From Zoogloea sp021286885 (lineage in GTDB: Bacteria > Pseudomonadota > Gammaproteobacteria > Burkholderiales > Rhodocyclaceae): DNA of 64,000 nt. Both the position numbers and the translations under genes were made by a program. Within the stretch, counting starts at the first letter, position 1, and each line of letters begins with the position of its first letter. The notes below the pieces were generated by a model, which was not told where the DNA came from, searched no databases, and saw only the letters and a list, made by a program, of their open reading frames with translations. Below are positions 25,789 to 34,506 of the stretch, piece by piece. The stretch is taken from NCBI RefSeq assembly GCF_041915215.1, contig NZ_JAYSBV010000007.1; one strand, written 5' to 3'.

Positions 25789-27255
25789 ATGAGCCTGGAG
25801 CTGGAAACCGCCGCCCAACGCGATACCCTGCGCCGGGTGGCCATAGACCCGGTGAGCCGGGTGGAAGGGCACGGCAAGGTCACCCTGCTGCTGGATGAGG
25901 CGGGGCATGTGCGCGAGGCCCGGCTCCACATCGTGGAGTTCCGGGGCTTTGAAGCCTTCATCGAAGGGCGCCCCTATTGGGAAGTGCCGGTAATGGTGCA
26001 GCGCCTGTGCGGCATCTGCCCGGTGAGCCACCATCTGGCTGCCGCCAAGGCGCTGGACGGGATCGCGGGGGGCGCCCCGGTTCCGCCGGTGGCCGACAAG
26101 CTGCGCCGGCTGATGCATTACGGCCAGATCATGCAATCCCACGCGCTGCACTTCTACCATCTGGCATCCCCCGACCTGCTGTTCGGCTTTGAGGCGCCGC
26201 CGGCCACCCGCAACATCGCCGGGCTGGCCGCGGCCTATCCCCACGTGGCCCGCCAGGGGGTGATGCTGCGCCGCTTCGGGCAGGAGATCATCCAGGCCAC
26301 GTCGGGCAAGCGCATCCACGGCACCGGCGCCATTCCGGGCGGCATAAACCGCCACCTGAGCCCCCAGGATCAGGCCAGCCTGCGCGCCCAGGCCGACCAG
26401 GCGGTGAGCTGGAGCCAGGAGGCGGTGGCCCTGGCCGCCCATCTTTCATGCAGCCAGCCCCTGCTCTACCGGGAATTCGGCCAGGTGCGCAGCCCCTTGC
26501 TGAGCCTGGTGCGGGCCGATGGGGCCCTGGATTTCTACGACGGCACCCTGCGCCTGCGGGACGCGGACGGGCGCATCCTCCACGAGGGGCTGGATCCGGC
26601 CCGCTACCAGGACTATCTGGTCGAAGAGGTAAAGCCCTGGAGCTACATGAAGTTTCCCTACTTTGCCGCCCTGGGCCCCCAGCGAGGCTGGTACAAGGTG
26701 GGGCCCCTGGCCCGGGTGCAGAACTGCGATTTCATCCCCAGCCCCCTGGCCGAGCACGCCCGCCAGGCCTTCATCGCCCAGGGCGACGGCAGCATCCAGC
26801 ACGGGGCCCTGGCCTACCACTGGACACGGATGATCGAAATGCTCCACGCCGCCGAGGTGGTGCGCGACCTGCTGGACGACCCGGCCCTGCTGGAAGGGGC
26901 GATTCTGCACCAGGGTGGCCCGCGCCAGCGGGAAGGCATCAGCGCCATCGAGGCTCCCCGAGGCACCCTGCTCCACCATTACCGGGTGGGGGACGATGAT
27001 CTGGTGAGCCACTGCAATCTGATCGTATCCACCACCCACAACAACCAGGCCATGAACGAAGCCATCCGCCAGGTGGCCCTGCGCTACTTGGACGGGCGCA
27101 GCCTCACCGAAGGGCTGCTGAATCACATTGAAGTGGCGATCCGGGCCTTCGACCCCTGCCTGTCCTGCGCCACCCACGCCCTCGGGCAAATGCCCTTGGT
27201 GGTGGAACTGCAGGATGCATCAGGCGCACTGCTGGAGCGCAAGCTGCGGACATGA
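25789..27255 (+). CDS. hoxH: NAD-reducing hydrogenase large subunit HoxH
   Basis: A 488-aa [NiFe] catalytic subunit. The two Cys pairs that hold the metal centre are RLCGICPVSHH near residue 72 and DPCLSCATH near the C-terminus. A 20-odd residue extension after CATHA is the part normally removed by the maturation protease, so the enzyme depends on HoxW. It forms with HoxY the H2-splitting module. ATG 25789 follows GAAGGAGG. The stop overlaps hoxW as ATGA. Confidence 0.96.
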   Translation: MSLELETAAQRDTLRRVAIDPVSRVEGHGKVTLLLDEAGHVREARLHIVEFRGFEAFIEGRPYWEVPVMVQRLCGICPVSHHLAAAKALDGIAGGAPVPPVADKLRRLMHYGQIMQSHALHFYHLASPDLLFGFEAPPATRNIAGLAAAYPHVARQGVMLRRFGQEIIQATSGKRIHGTGAIPGGINRHLSPQDQASLRAQADQAVSWSQEAVALAAHLSCSQPLLYREFGQVRSPLLSLVRADGALDFYDGTLRLRDADGRILHEGLDPARYQDYLVEEVKPWSYMKFPYFAALGPQRGWYKVGPLARVQNCDFIPSPLAEHARQAFIAQGDGSIQHGALAYHWTRMIEMLHAAEVVRDLLDDPALLEGAILHQGGPRQREGISAIEAPRGTLLHHYRVGDDDLVSHCNLIVSTTHNNQAMNEAIRQVALRYLDGRSLTEGLLNHIEVAIRAFDPCLSCATHALGQMPLVVELQDASGALLERKLRT

Positions 27256-27881
27256 ACATCAGCGCTGCCCCGCCCTCACCGCCCTCACCGTCACGCCAGC
27301 CCGAACCGCAAGTCGACTGGGTGATCTTCGGCATCGGCAACCGCTCCCGGGGAGACGACGCCGCCGGCCCCCTGATACTGGACTGGCTGGCCGATCAGCC
27401 CCCACCGCCCGGGGGCTGGCTGCTGCTGGAAGTGTTTCAGCTCCAGCCCGAGCATGTGCTGGACATGGCCCTGGGGCGACAGGTGCTCTTCATTGATGCC
27501 GACCTGGGGCTGACGGCCCAGGAAGCATGGCGCGTGGCCCCTTGCGCCCCCGATACGCGCCCCAGGTCCTTCAGCCACCACCTCACGCCTGCCCAGCTCC
27601 TGGGGGCGTTTTCCCAGATATGCGCCAACCCGCCGCCCGCCGCATGGGTCTGGCATATCCGGGCGGAGCATATGAACCTGGGGCATCCCCCAAGCTTAGG
27701 GCTGCATCACATCTTGAATCGGCTGGAACGCGACGGCTTGGGATGCGTGGCCCATGATCGCGACCAAGGCCAAGACCCAGGCTTGCACAAAAACCTCATT
27801 TGGGATTTTTTTACCCAAAAGGCACAAAAAACGGGGATCAAATTTGCTAAACACGAAAAAATCGAATCTGCAATGAACTGA
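27252..27881 (+). CDS. hoxW: Hydrogenase maturation protease HoxW, with an AT-rich C-terminal tail
   Basis: A 209-aa member of the HycI/HoxW endopeptidase family that trims the HoxH C-terminus after nickel insertion. Seen are GIGNRSRGDDAAGP (nickel-sensing Asp/Glu region), LLLEVFQLQPEH and LFIDADLG. The last 35 or so residues (from about GLHKNLIWDFF) are coded by AT-rich DNA unlike the rest of the operon, and are longer than I expect for the family. The tail may be read-through into former intergenic DNA after loss of an earlier stop or a frameshift. Confidence 0.88.
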   Translation: MNISAAPPSPPSPSRQPEPQVDWVIFGIGNRSRGDDAAGPLILDWLADQPPPPGGWLLLEVFQLQPEHVLDMALGRQVLFIDADLGLTAQEAWRVAPCAPDTRPRSFSHHLTPAQLLGAFSQICANPPPAAWVWHIRAEHMNLGHPPSLGLHHILNRLERDGLGCVAHDRDQGQDPGLHKNLIWDFFTQKAQKTGIKFAKHEKIESAMN

Positions 27882-27947
27882 AACCAAACCACGCAAAACA
27901 TTTGAAACATTTTGTTTCTTATGCAGAAAATGGGGCCAGCAGCGGAT

Positions 27948-27982
27948 AAAAAAACACCGTATCGAAATTTCGATACGGTGTT
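27948..27982 (-). terminator. Terminator of the HTH-receiver gene (perfect 30-bp palindrome)
   Basis: 27953-27982 is a perfect palindrome with 15-base arms centred on GAAATTTC. On the minus strand it is followed directly by a T-run (complement of the A7 at 27948-27954). It lies 31 bp after the minus-strand stop codon. Confidence 0.85.
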
Positions 27983-28013
27983 CAGTATCTGCACAGAGCA
28001 TGCGCTGCCGTGT

Positions 28014-28634
28014 TTAGAGCGCCCGACCTCGCCGCTGCAGGGCCATGATCTTGGCTTGCACATAGCCCTTCAGCTCCCGGAAAGGTACCGGCTTGCCATA
28101 AAGGATGACATCGGCAGGCAGGCCACCGTTTTCACGGATCTCGTCTTCCGTCAGGCCACTCACGACCACAATATCCAGCTCCTGGAGACGCTGGTCGGCC
28201 CGCAGGCGCCGGATCATCTCGAAGCCATCAATGCCCGGCATGCGTAGATCGGTGATCAGCAGGTCGGGAGCGACCCGGCCAATCTCGATCAGACCATCAA
28301 TCCCGCTAGACACCATGCGCAGCTGCACGGGCAGCCCCCAGGACGCCAGGGTATGCTCATACAACTTCTGGAGTATGCGATCGTCTTCGGCCACCAGAAT
28401 CTGCAGCGCACCCGAGGCACGGGCCTGGGACTGGCCGCCGCCCGCCATGGCACGCGCACGGAATTCTTCGATGGAACTGATCCGGATACGGCGATGACCC
28501 CCGGCGGTCTTCCAGCCTTCCAGCTGGCCGTTTTCAACCATCTGCTGGACAGTACCGAGGGATAAGCCCAGCCTTTGGGCAGCTTCGGTGGTACTGCAGT
28601 ATTCCTTGGCAGGAGGTTCAGGCATTGCGGACAT
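28014..28634 (-). CDS. Regulator with N-terminal excisionase/MerR-type HTH and C-terminal receiver domain
   Basis: A 206-aa protein with an unusual order. Residues about 12-60 form a MerR/excisionase-type HTH (YCSTTEAAQRLGLSLGTVQQMVENGQLEGWKTAGGHRRI). A short Ala/Gly linker follows, then a receiver domain (ILVAEDDRILQ acidic pair, phospho-acceptor in LLITDLRMPG, VVSGLT, K in YGKPVPF). DNA binding would be controlled from the C-terminal side. I chose ATG 28634; ATG 28625 or a TTG at 28640 are possible, and no ribosome site decides. The kinase partner is not in the window. Confidence 0.85.
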   Translation of the reverse strand: MSAMPEPPAKEYCSTTEAAQRLGLSLGTVQQMVENGQLEGWKTAGGHRRIRISSIEEFRARAMAGGGQSQARASGALQILVAEDDRILQKLYEHTLASWGLPVQLRMVSSGIDGLIEIGRVAPDLLITDLRMPGIDGFEMIRRLRADQRLQELDIVVVSGLTEDEIRENGGLPADVILYGKPVPFRELKGYVQAKIMALQRRGRAL

Positions 28635-28743
28635 GGGCAACTATGACAACAGAACGAAAGTTGCCCGGGATATTACCAGTTTCAAGACAGGACGCAGCCT
28701 GACGGAACACCCCGGGGATTCAGCGAATGTCACAAACCGTGGA

Positions 28744-29262
28744 TCAGAACGGGATGTCGTCATCAAAATCGCCAAAACTACCAGAAGAGGCAGGGCGCTG
28801 GGGTGCTGCTGCAGGCACGGGAGCCGGCGCGCTCTGCATCGGAGGCGCGGAGTAGCCGGCATCGCGACCACCGCCGTAGCCACCCATGTTGTCACCACCA
28901 CGGGGGGCATCACCGCCACCCATGCCTTGACGGCTGCCCAGCATCTTCATTTCGTCGGCGCGGATTTCGGTGGTGTAACGGTCCTGGCCGTCCTTGTCTT
29001 GCCACTTGCGGGTGCGCAGGGAGCCTTCCACATACACCTGGCTGCCCTTGCGCAGGTACTGGCCGGCGATCTCGGCCAGCTTGCCGAAGAACACCACCCG
29101 GTGCCATTCGGTGGCTTCACGCTTCTCGCCACTGGCCTTGTCGCGCCAGGTGTCGGTGGTGGCCAGCGTGATGTTGCAGATGGCGTCGCCGCTCGGGGCG
29201 TAACGGGTTTCGGGGTCCTTGCCCAGGTTGCCGACCAGAATCACCTTGTTAACCGAAGCCAT
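28744..29262 (-). CDS. ssb: Single-stranded DNA-binding protein
   Basis: A 172-aa SSB. An OB fold covers residues 1-110 (MASVNKVILVGNLGKDPETRY, WHRVVFFGKLAEIAGQYL), then a Gly/Pro/Gln-rich linker, then the acidic tip DDDIPF that recruits repair and replication proteins. ATG 29262 has CAGGAG upstream. It lies downstream of the MFS gene on the same strand and about 1.35 kb from the divergent uvrA, the usual betaproteobacterial arrangement. Confidence 0.97.
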   Translation of the reverse strand: MASVNKVILVGNLGKDPETRYAPSGDAICNITLATTDTWRDKASGEKREATEWHRVVFFGKLAEIAGQYLRKGSQVYVEGSLRTRKWQDKDGQDRYTTEIRADEMKMLGSRQGMGGGDAPRGGDNMGGYGGGRDAGYSAPPMQSAPAPVPAAAPQRPASSGSFGDFDDDIPF

Positions 29263-29352
29263 ATATTTCTCCTGAAAAAATCAAATCGACCCCCTACCAA
29301 TATCGTGGAGGGTAGGGGGCATCAAACTACACGGGTTACAACACTCAAGACT

Positions 29353-30549
29353 TCAAGAATTTGTGGCCTTGCGCACGGCCGGGGGGCGCATGCCCGCCGC
29401 CAACACCAGCCAAGCCAAAGCCAGGCCACCGCCCAGCAGGGATACCGACCCCGCCCCCAGGTGCTTGGACAGCCAGCCCCCCAGGGCGCCGCCCAGGAAG
29501 AGGCCTACCGACTGCAAGGTGTTGTACACACCCAGGGCCGTCCCCTTGGCGTGGGCCGGGGCAACCCGGGAAATCCACGAGGGCTGGGTGGCCTCCAGCA
29601 CATTGAAGGCCACAAAGAACAGGCTGAGCAGGATGGCCAGGGGCCACAGGCCTGCCTCACCAAACAGGTAGAGCCCCCCCTGCACCAGCAGCAACAGGAC
29701 GATGGCCGCGTTGAACACCTGCTTCATGGCACCTTTCTTCTCGGCCATGATGATGGCCGGCACCATCACCACAAAGGCAACCAGCACGGCGGGCAGATAA
29801 ACCTTCCAGTGCTCGGCCATGGGCAGGCCCGCATGGACCAGCCCGGCGGGCACCAGTACCCACATGGCGGTCTGCATCAGATGGAGCGCGAACACCCCAA
29901 AGTTGAGGCGCATCAGCTGACCATTTTTGAGCACTTCAGACAGCCGCCCGGTGGCACGCGGCACAGGCGGTGCGGCCGGCACGATGAACAGGATCGCACC
30001 GATGGCGCCCACGGCCAGCACGGCGGTGAGCCAGAACAGGCCAGACATGCCAATCAAGGCATACAGAATCGGCGCCGCCACCATGGAGAGGGCAAACACC
30101 AGCCCGATGGAGGAGCCGATCATGGCCATGACCTTGGTGCGGTGCTGCTCCCGGGTCAGGTCGGCGGCCAGGGCAGTGACGGCGGCAGAAATGGCGCCTG
30201 CCCCCTGGAATACGCGCCCCACGAGCACGGTCTGCACATCCTGGGCGAGCGCGGCGATGATGCTGCCGATCACGAACAGCACCAGCCCGAACACGATCAC
30301 CGGCTTGCGCCCGAAGCGGTCGGACGCAGCACCGAAGGGAATCTGCAAAAAGGCCTGGGTGAGGCCATAGGCACCAATGGCGAGGCCCACCAAGGCCACA
30401 TCGTCGCCGCCCGGCATGGTGCGCGCATGGACCGCGAACACCGGCAGGATGAGGAACAGGCCCAGCATGCGCAGGGCAAAGATGGCCGCCAGGGAAGCAC
30501 CGGCCCGGCGTTCGGCCGGGCTCATCTTGTCGTTATCAGGAGAAGCCAT
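29353..30549 (-). CDS. Major facilitator superfamily transporter
   Basis: A 398-aa inner-membrane protein with about 12 predicted hydrophobic spans. The MFS signature of loop 2-3 is seen as GAASDRFGRKPVI, and RVFQGAGAISAAVTALAADLT marks helix 4-5 of drug-proton antiporters. It resembles the YajR-type group but ends without the extra C-terminal domain. The substrate is not predictable. It is divergent from uvrA (66 bp apart) and followed by ssb. Confidence 0.9.
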   Translation of the reverse strand: MASPDNDKMSPAERRAGASLAAIFALRMLGLFLILPVFAVHARTMPGGDDVALVGLAIGAYGLTQAFLQIPFGAASDRFGRKPVIVFGLVLFVIGSIIAALAQDVQTVLVGRVFQGAGAISAAVTALAADLTREQHRTKVMAMIGSSIGLVFALSMVAAPILYALIGMSGLFWLTAVLAVGAIGAILFIVPAAPPVPRATGRLSEVLKNGQLMRLNFGVFALHLMQTAMWVLVPAGLVHAGLPMAEHWKVYLPAVLVAFVVMVPAIIMAEKKGAMKQVFNAAIVLLLLVQGGLYLFGEAGLWPLAILLSLFFVAFNVLEATQPSWISRVAPAHAKGTALGVYNTLQSVGLFLGGALGGWLSKHLGAGSVSLLGGGLALAWLVLAAGMRPPAVRKATNS

Positions 30550-30615
30550 GAATCGTACTGCGGGGATGGGCGGAAGAGGCGTATATTAACAGGTTGGCCC
30601 AACCCCGATTTACCT

Positions 30616-33447
30616 ATGGACGCCATCCGAATCCGCGGTGCCCGCACCCATAATCTCAAGAACATCGCCCTCGACATCCCGCGCAACCAGCTCACGGTGA
30701 TCACCGGGCTGTCTGGCTCGGGCAAGAGCTCCCTCGCCTTCGACACCTTGTACGCCGAAGGCCAGCGCCGCTATGTGGAGTCCCTTTCGGCCTACGCCCG
30801 CCAGTTTTTGCAGCTGATGGAAAAGCCCGATGTGGATCTGATCGAAGGCCTCTCGCCGGCGATCTCCATCGAGCAGAAGGCCACCAGCCACAACCCCCGT
30901 TCCACGGTGGGGACTGTTACAGAAATACACGATTACCTGCGTCTGCTGTACGCCCGCGCCGGCACGCCCCACTGCCCCGACCACCCGGAGCACGCCCTGG
31001 AGGCCCAGAGCATCTCCCAGATGGTGGATGCAGTGCTGGCCCTGCCCGAAGAAACCCGGCTGATGATCGTCGCCCCAGTGCTCTACGGGCGCAAGGGCGA
31101 GCAGGCCGACCTGTTTGCCGAACTGCGCGCCCAGGGCTTCGTGCGCGTCCGGGTGGATGGCGAGGTGTTCGAGATCGACCAACTCCCGCCCCTCGACAAG
31201 AACAAGCGCCACAACGTGGAAGTAGTGGTGGATCGCCTCAAGGTGCGTCAGGACGTTCGCACCCGTCTGGCCGAATCCTTCGAAACCGCCCTCACCCACG
31301 CCGAAGGCCGCGCCATTGCGGTCGAGATGGATACCGGCAAGGAGCACCTGTTCTCGGCCCGCTTCGCTTGCCCGGTGTGCAGCTTTGCGCTGGCCGAGCT
31401 GGAGCCGCGCCTCTTCTCCTTCAACAACCCGCTCGGCGCCTGCCCGCGCTGCGACGGTCTGGGGAGTGTGGAGTTCTTCGACCCGGAACGGGTGGTGGCC
31501 CACCCGGACATTTCCCTTGCCGCTGGGGCAATCCGGGGCTGGGACCGACGCAATCAGTTCTACTTCCAGATGCTCCAGAGCCTGGCCGGGCATTACGCCT
31601 TTGATGTGGACACCCCGTTTAGCGAGCTCGACGAGACGGTGCGCCAGATCGTGCTATTCGGCTCCGGCAAGGACAAAATCCCCTTCCGCTACCTGTCGGA
31701 TGCAGGCAAGCCGGTCATCAAGGAACACAGCTTCGAGGGCATCATTCCCAACCTGGAACGGCGCTTCAAGGAAACCGACTCCATCGCGGTGCGTGAAGAA
31801 CTCGCCAAGCTGCGCGCCACCTGCGCCTGCCCCGACTGCAAGGGCAGCCGACTGCGCAGCGAGGCCCGCCATGTGCTGATCGGGGAGCGCAACCTCTCGG
31901 AGGTAAGCCACCTGCCCCTCGCCCAGTGCAAGGCCTTCTTCGACGGCCTGCAGCTCACCGGCCAGCGCGCCCAGGTGGCCGAAAAGATCGTCTCCGAAAT
32001 CTCCAGCCGGCTCCAGTTTCTGATCAACGTGGGCCTGGATTACCTCTCCCTGGACCGCTCCGCCGATACCCTCTCGGGGGGTGAAGCCCAGCGCATCCGG
32101 CTGGCCAGCCAGATCGGCTCGGGCCTCACCGGCGTCATGTACGTGCTGGACGAGCCCTCGATTGGCCTGCACCAGCGAGACAACGACCGGCTGCTCGACA
32201 CCCTGCGCCACCTGCGCGACATGGGCAACACCGTGATCGTGGTGGAGCACGACGAAGACGCGATCCGGATGGCCGATTTCGTGGTCGACATGGGCCCTGG
32301 CGCCGGCGAGCACGGCGGTCAGGTGGTGGCGTCCGGCACGCCTTCCGAGGTGGCCGCCCACCCCGACTCCATGACCGGCGCCTATCTATCGGGCAGCCGC
32401 CAGATTGCGGTGCCCGCCCAGCGCCACGCGCCCGATCCCGAACGCCAGCTCGCCATCAGCGGCGCCACCGGCAACAACCTCAAAAACGTCGAACTGAAGA
32501 TCCCGGTGGGCCTGTTCACCTGCATCACCGGGGTTTCCGGCTCGGGCAAGAGCACCCTGATCAACGACACCCTGTATGCTGCCGCCGCCCGCCACCTGAA
32601 CGGCAGCAGCATCGACGTGGCCCCGTATGCCCAGATCGACGGCCTGGAGCTGTTCGACAAGGTCATCAACGTGGATCAGAGCCCCATCGGGCGCACCCCC
32701 CGCTCCAACCCGGCCACCTACACCGGCCTGCTCACCCCCATCCGCGAGCTGTTCGCCGGGGTGCCGGAAGCCAAGGCCCGGGGCTATGGCCCGGGGCGCT
32801 TCAGCTTCAACGTGAAGGGCGGGCGCTGCGAGGCCTGCCAGGGCGACGGGATGATCAAGGTGGAAATGCACTTTCTGCCCGACATGTACGTGCCCTGCGA
32901 CGTGTGCCACGGCAAGCGCTACAACCGGGAAACCCTGGAGATCCGCTACAAGGGCAAGAGCATCTTCGAGATCCTCGAAATGACGGTGGAGCAGGCCCTG
33001 GAATTCTTCCAGGCCGTCCCGGTGGTCGCCCGCAAGCTGGAAACCCTGATGCAGGTGGGCCTGGGCTACATCCGCCTGGGCCAGAGCGCCACCACGCTTT
33101 CGGGGGGCGAGGCCCAGCGGGTCAAGCTGGCCCTGGAGCTATCCAAGCGCGACACCGGGCGCACCCTCTACATCCTGGACGAACCCACCACCGGCCTGCA
33201 TTTTGCCGACATCGAACTGCTGCTCTCGGTGCTGCATCGACTGCGCGACCACGGCAACACCATTGTGGTGATCGAACACAACCTGGACGTGATCAAGACC
33301 GCCGACTGGCTGGTCGACCTGGGCCCCGAAGGGGGCGCCCGGGGCGGCACCATCGTCGGCTGGGGCACGCCCGAAACCCTGGCGACCAACCCGGCCAGCC
33401 ACACGGGCCGCTACCTGGCCCGCCTACTGCCGGACTCGGCGGCCTGA
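30616..33447 (+). CDS. uvrA: Excinuclease ABC subunit A
   Basis: A 943-aa damage-recognition ATPase of nucleotide excision repair. It has two ABC modules (GLSGSGKSSLAFDTLY near residue 30; GVSGSGKSTLINDTLY near 640), two signature motifs (LSGGEAQRIRLA; LSGGEAQRVKLA) and zinc fingers (CPVCSF ... CPRCDG; CEACQGDG ... CDVCHGKRY). ATG 30616 opens the canonical N-terminus MDAIRIRGARTHNLKNI. A 13-bp palindrome GGTTGG-C-CCAACC (30592-30604) and a TATATT box (30582-30587) lie in front; I find no LexA box there. Confidence 0.98.
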   Translation: MDAIRIRGARTHNLKNIALDIPRNQLTVITGLSGSGKSSLAFDTLYAEGQRRYVESLSAYARQFLQLMEKPDVDLIEGLSPAISIEQKATSHNPRSTVGTVTEIHDYLRLLYARAGTPHCPDHPEHALEAQSISQMVDAVLALPEETRLMIVAPVLYGRKGEQADLFAELRAQGFVRVRVDGEVFEIDQLPPLDKNKRHNVEVVVDRLKVRQDVRTRLAESFETALTHAEGRAIAVEMDTGKEHLFSARFACPVCSFALAELEPRLFSFNNPLGACPRCDGLGSVEFFDPERVVAHPDISLAAGAIRGWDRRNQFYFQMLQSLAGHYAFDVDTPFSELDETVRQIVLFGSGKDKIPFRYLSDAGKPVIKEHSFEGIIPNLERRFKETDSIAVREELAKLRATCACPDCKGSRLRSEARHVLIGERNLSEVSHLPLAQCKAFFDGLQLTGQRAQVAEKIVSEISSRLQFLINVGLDYLSLDRSADTLSGGEAQRIRLASQIGSGLTGVMYVLDEPSIGLHQRDNDRLLDTLRHLRDMGNTVIVVEHDEDAIRMADFVVDMGPGAGEHGGQVVASGTPSEVAAHPDSMTGAYLSGSRQIAVPAQRHAPDPERQLAISGATGNNLKNVELKIPVGLFTCITGVSGSGKSTLINDTLYAAAARHLNGSSIDVAPYAQIDGLELFDKVINVDQSPIGRTPRSNPATYTGLLTPIRELFAGVPEAKARGYGPGRFSFNVKGGRCEACQGDGMIKVEMHFLPDMYVPCDVCHGKRYNRETLEIRYKGKSIFEILEMTVEQALEFFQAVPVVARKLETLMQVGLGYIRLGQSATTLSGGEAQRVKLALELSKRDTGRTLYILDEPTTGLHFADIELLLSVLHRLRDHGNTIVVIEHNLDVIKTADWLVDLGPEGGARGGTIVGWGTPETLATNPASHTGRYLARLLPDSAA

Positions 33448-33503
33448 GCGCCCCTTCCCACGCGCCCTGCAACGCACAACGCATCAACCACACGAATCAA
33501 CGC

Positions 33504-34424
33504 ATGTCTGAAAACCTGCCCCTGTCCGATGCCTGGACCCGCCTTCTCCCCCGCCTGAGCGTGCTGGACGCCGCGCCCCTGGGGGCCGCCCTGGCCGAAG
33601 CCCTGCCCCTCCGGGACGCCCTCGCCGACCCGCTGCTGGCCGAGCTACAGGCCGTGGTGCGCGACCCGGCCCCCGCCTGCGATCCGGGCTATGCCCTGCA
33701 CCTGAGCGCCCTGCTGCTCCTCGCCCACTGGCAGGACAGCCGCGCCCACACCGCCCTGCTCGCCCTGGGTGCGCTGGCCGACGACATCCCCGACCAGCTC
33801 CTGGGGCCCCTGCTCCAGACCAGCTACGCCCGCTGCCTGATGGCCACCTGCCCGGCCAGCCCCGACGGGCTGATCCGCCTGGCCAGCCTTGAACGCGCCC
33901 ACCCCTCGGCCCGGGCCGCCGCCCTCGAAGCCCTGGCGCTGGGCGTGCTTGAAGAACGCCTGCCCCGGGATGTGGTGCTGGCCTTCCTGGAAAGCTTCGC
34001 CCAGGCCCAGGCCGCCCAGGTGGCCAAGGGCGTGGAGCAGGACTTCCCCTTCCTCGACCTGTGTGTGCATCTGGCCGCCGAGCTGGGTGCCGCCAGCTTT
34101 GCCCCGCTGCTGGAAGCCTGGTACGCCGCCGATCTGATCGACGCCGCCAGCATCCAGCGTGACACCGCCCTCGCCCAGCTGGCGCGCAGCCCGGAAGAAT
34201 GCCGGGCCGCCCTGCACCAGCGCGGCAACGTGTACATCGACAGCCCGGCCCGGGAAATCATCAGCATGGATGCGGCCTACGACAGCATCTCGCCCTTCGC
34301 CCGCCCTATCCCCCTGGCGGCCCTGCGGGCCCCCATCGTGCGGGAAGGCCCCAAGGCTGGCCGCAACGACCCCTGCCCCTGCGGCAGTGGGCGCAAGTAC
34401 AAGAAGTGCCACGGAGCCAATTAA
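33504..34424 (+). CDS. DUF1186-like helical protein with C-terminal SEC-C zinc motif
   Basis: A 306-aa mostly helical protein, likely HEAT-like (many Ala/Leu repeats, residues 20-230), ending in a SEC-C zinc-binding motif (NDPCPCGSGRKYKKCHG). SEC-C is found at the end of SecA and in many proteins of unknown role, where it binds metal and sometimes SecB or ribosomes. The start ATG 33504 gives MSENLPLSDAW; a longer frame would run inside uvrA. It lies 56 bp after uvrA, but function in repair is not implied. Confidence 0.82.
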   Translation: MSENLPLSDAWTRLLPRLSVLDAAPLGAALAEALPLRDALADPLLAELQAVVRDPAPACDPGYALHLSALLLLAHWQDSRAHTALLALGALADDIPDQLLGPLLQTSYARCLMATCPASPDGLIRLASLERAHPSARAAALEALALGVLEERLPRDVVLAFLESFAQAQAAQVAKGVEQDFPFLDLCVHLAAELGAASFAPLLEAWYAADLIDAASIQRDTALAQLARSPEECRAALHQRGNVYIDSPAREIISMDAAYDSISPFARPIPLAALRAPIVREGPKAGRNDPCPCGSGRKYKKCHGAN

Positions 34425-34506
34425 AGGCCACGCCCCCACGCGCCGGCCTGTCACACATTCCGTCTACAAACACAGCTGAACTGCACGCCTGCCTCCGGAG
34501 CCCGCC

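Noticed and set aside
27953..27982. Perfect 30-bp palindrome as an operator or attachment site
   Set aside because: It sits just after the minus-strand gene's stop and runs into seven T on that strand, so a terminator explains it. I find no second copy in the window.
30582..30604. Possible LexA box in front of uvrA
   Set aside because: No CTGT-N8-ACAG pattern is present. The palindrome GGTTGG-C-CCAACC is of unknown meaning and too close to the ATG to be assigned.
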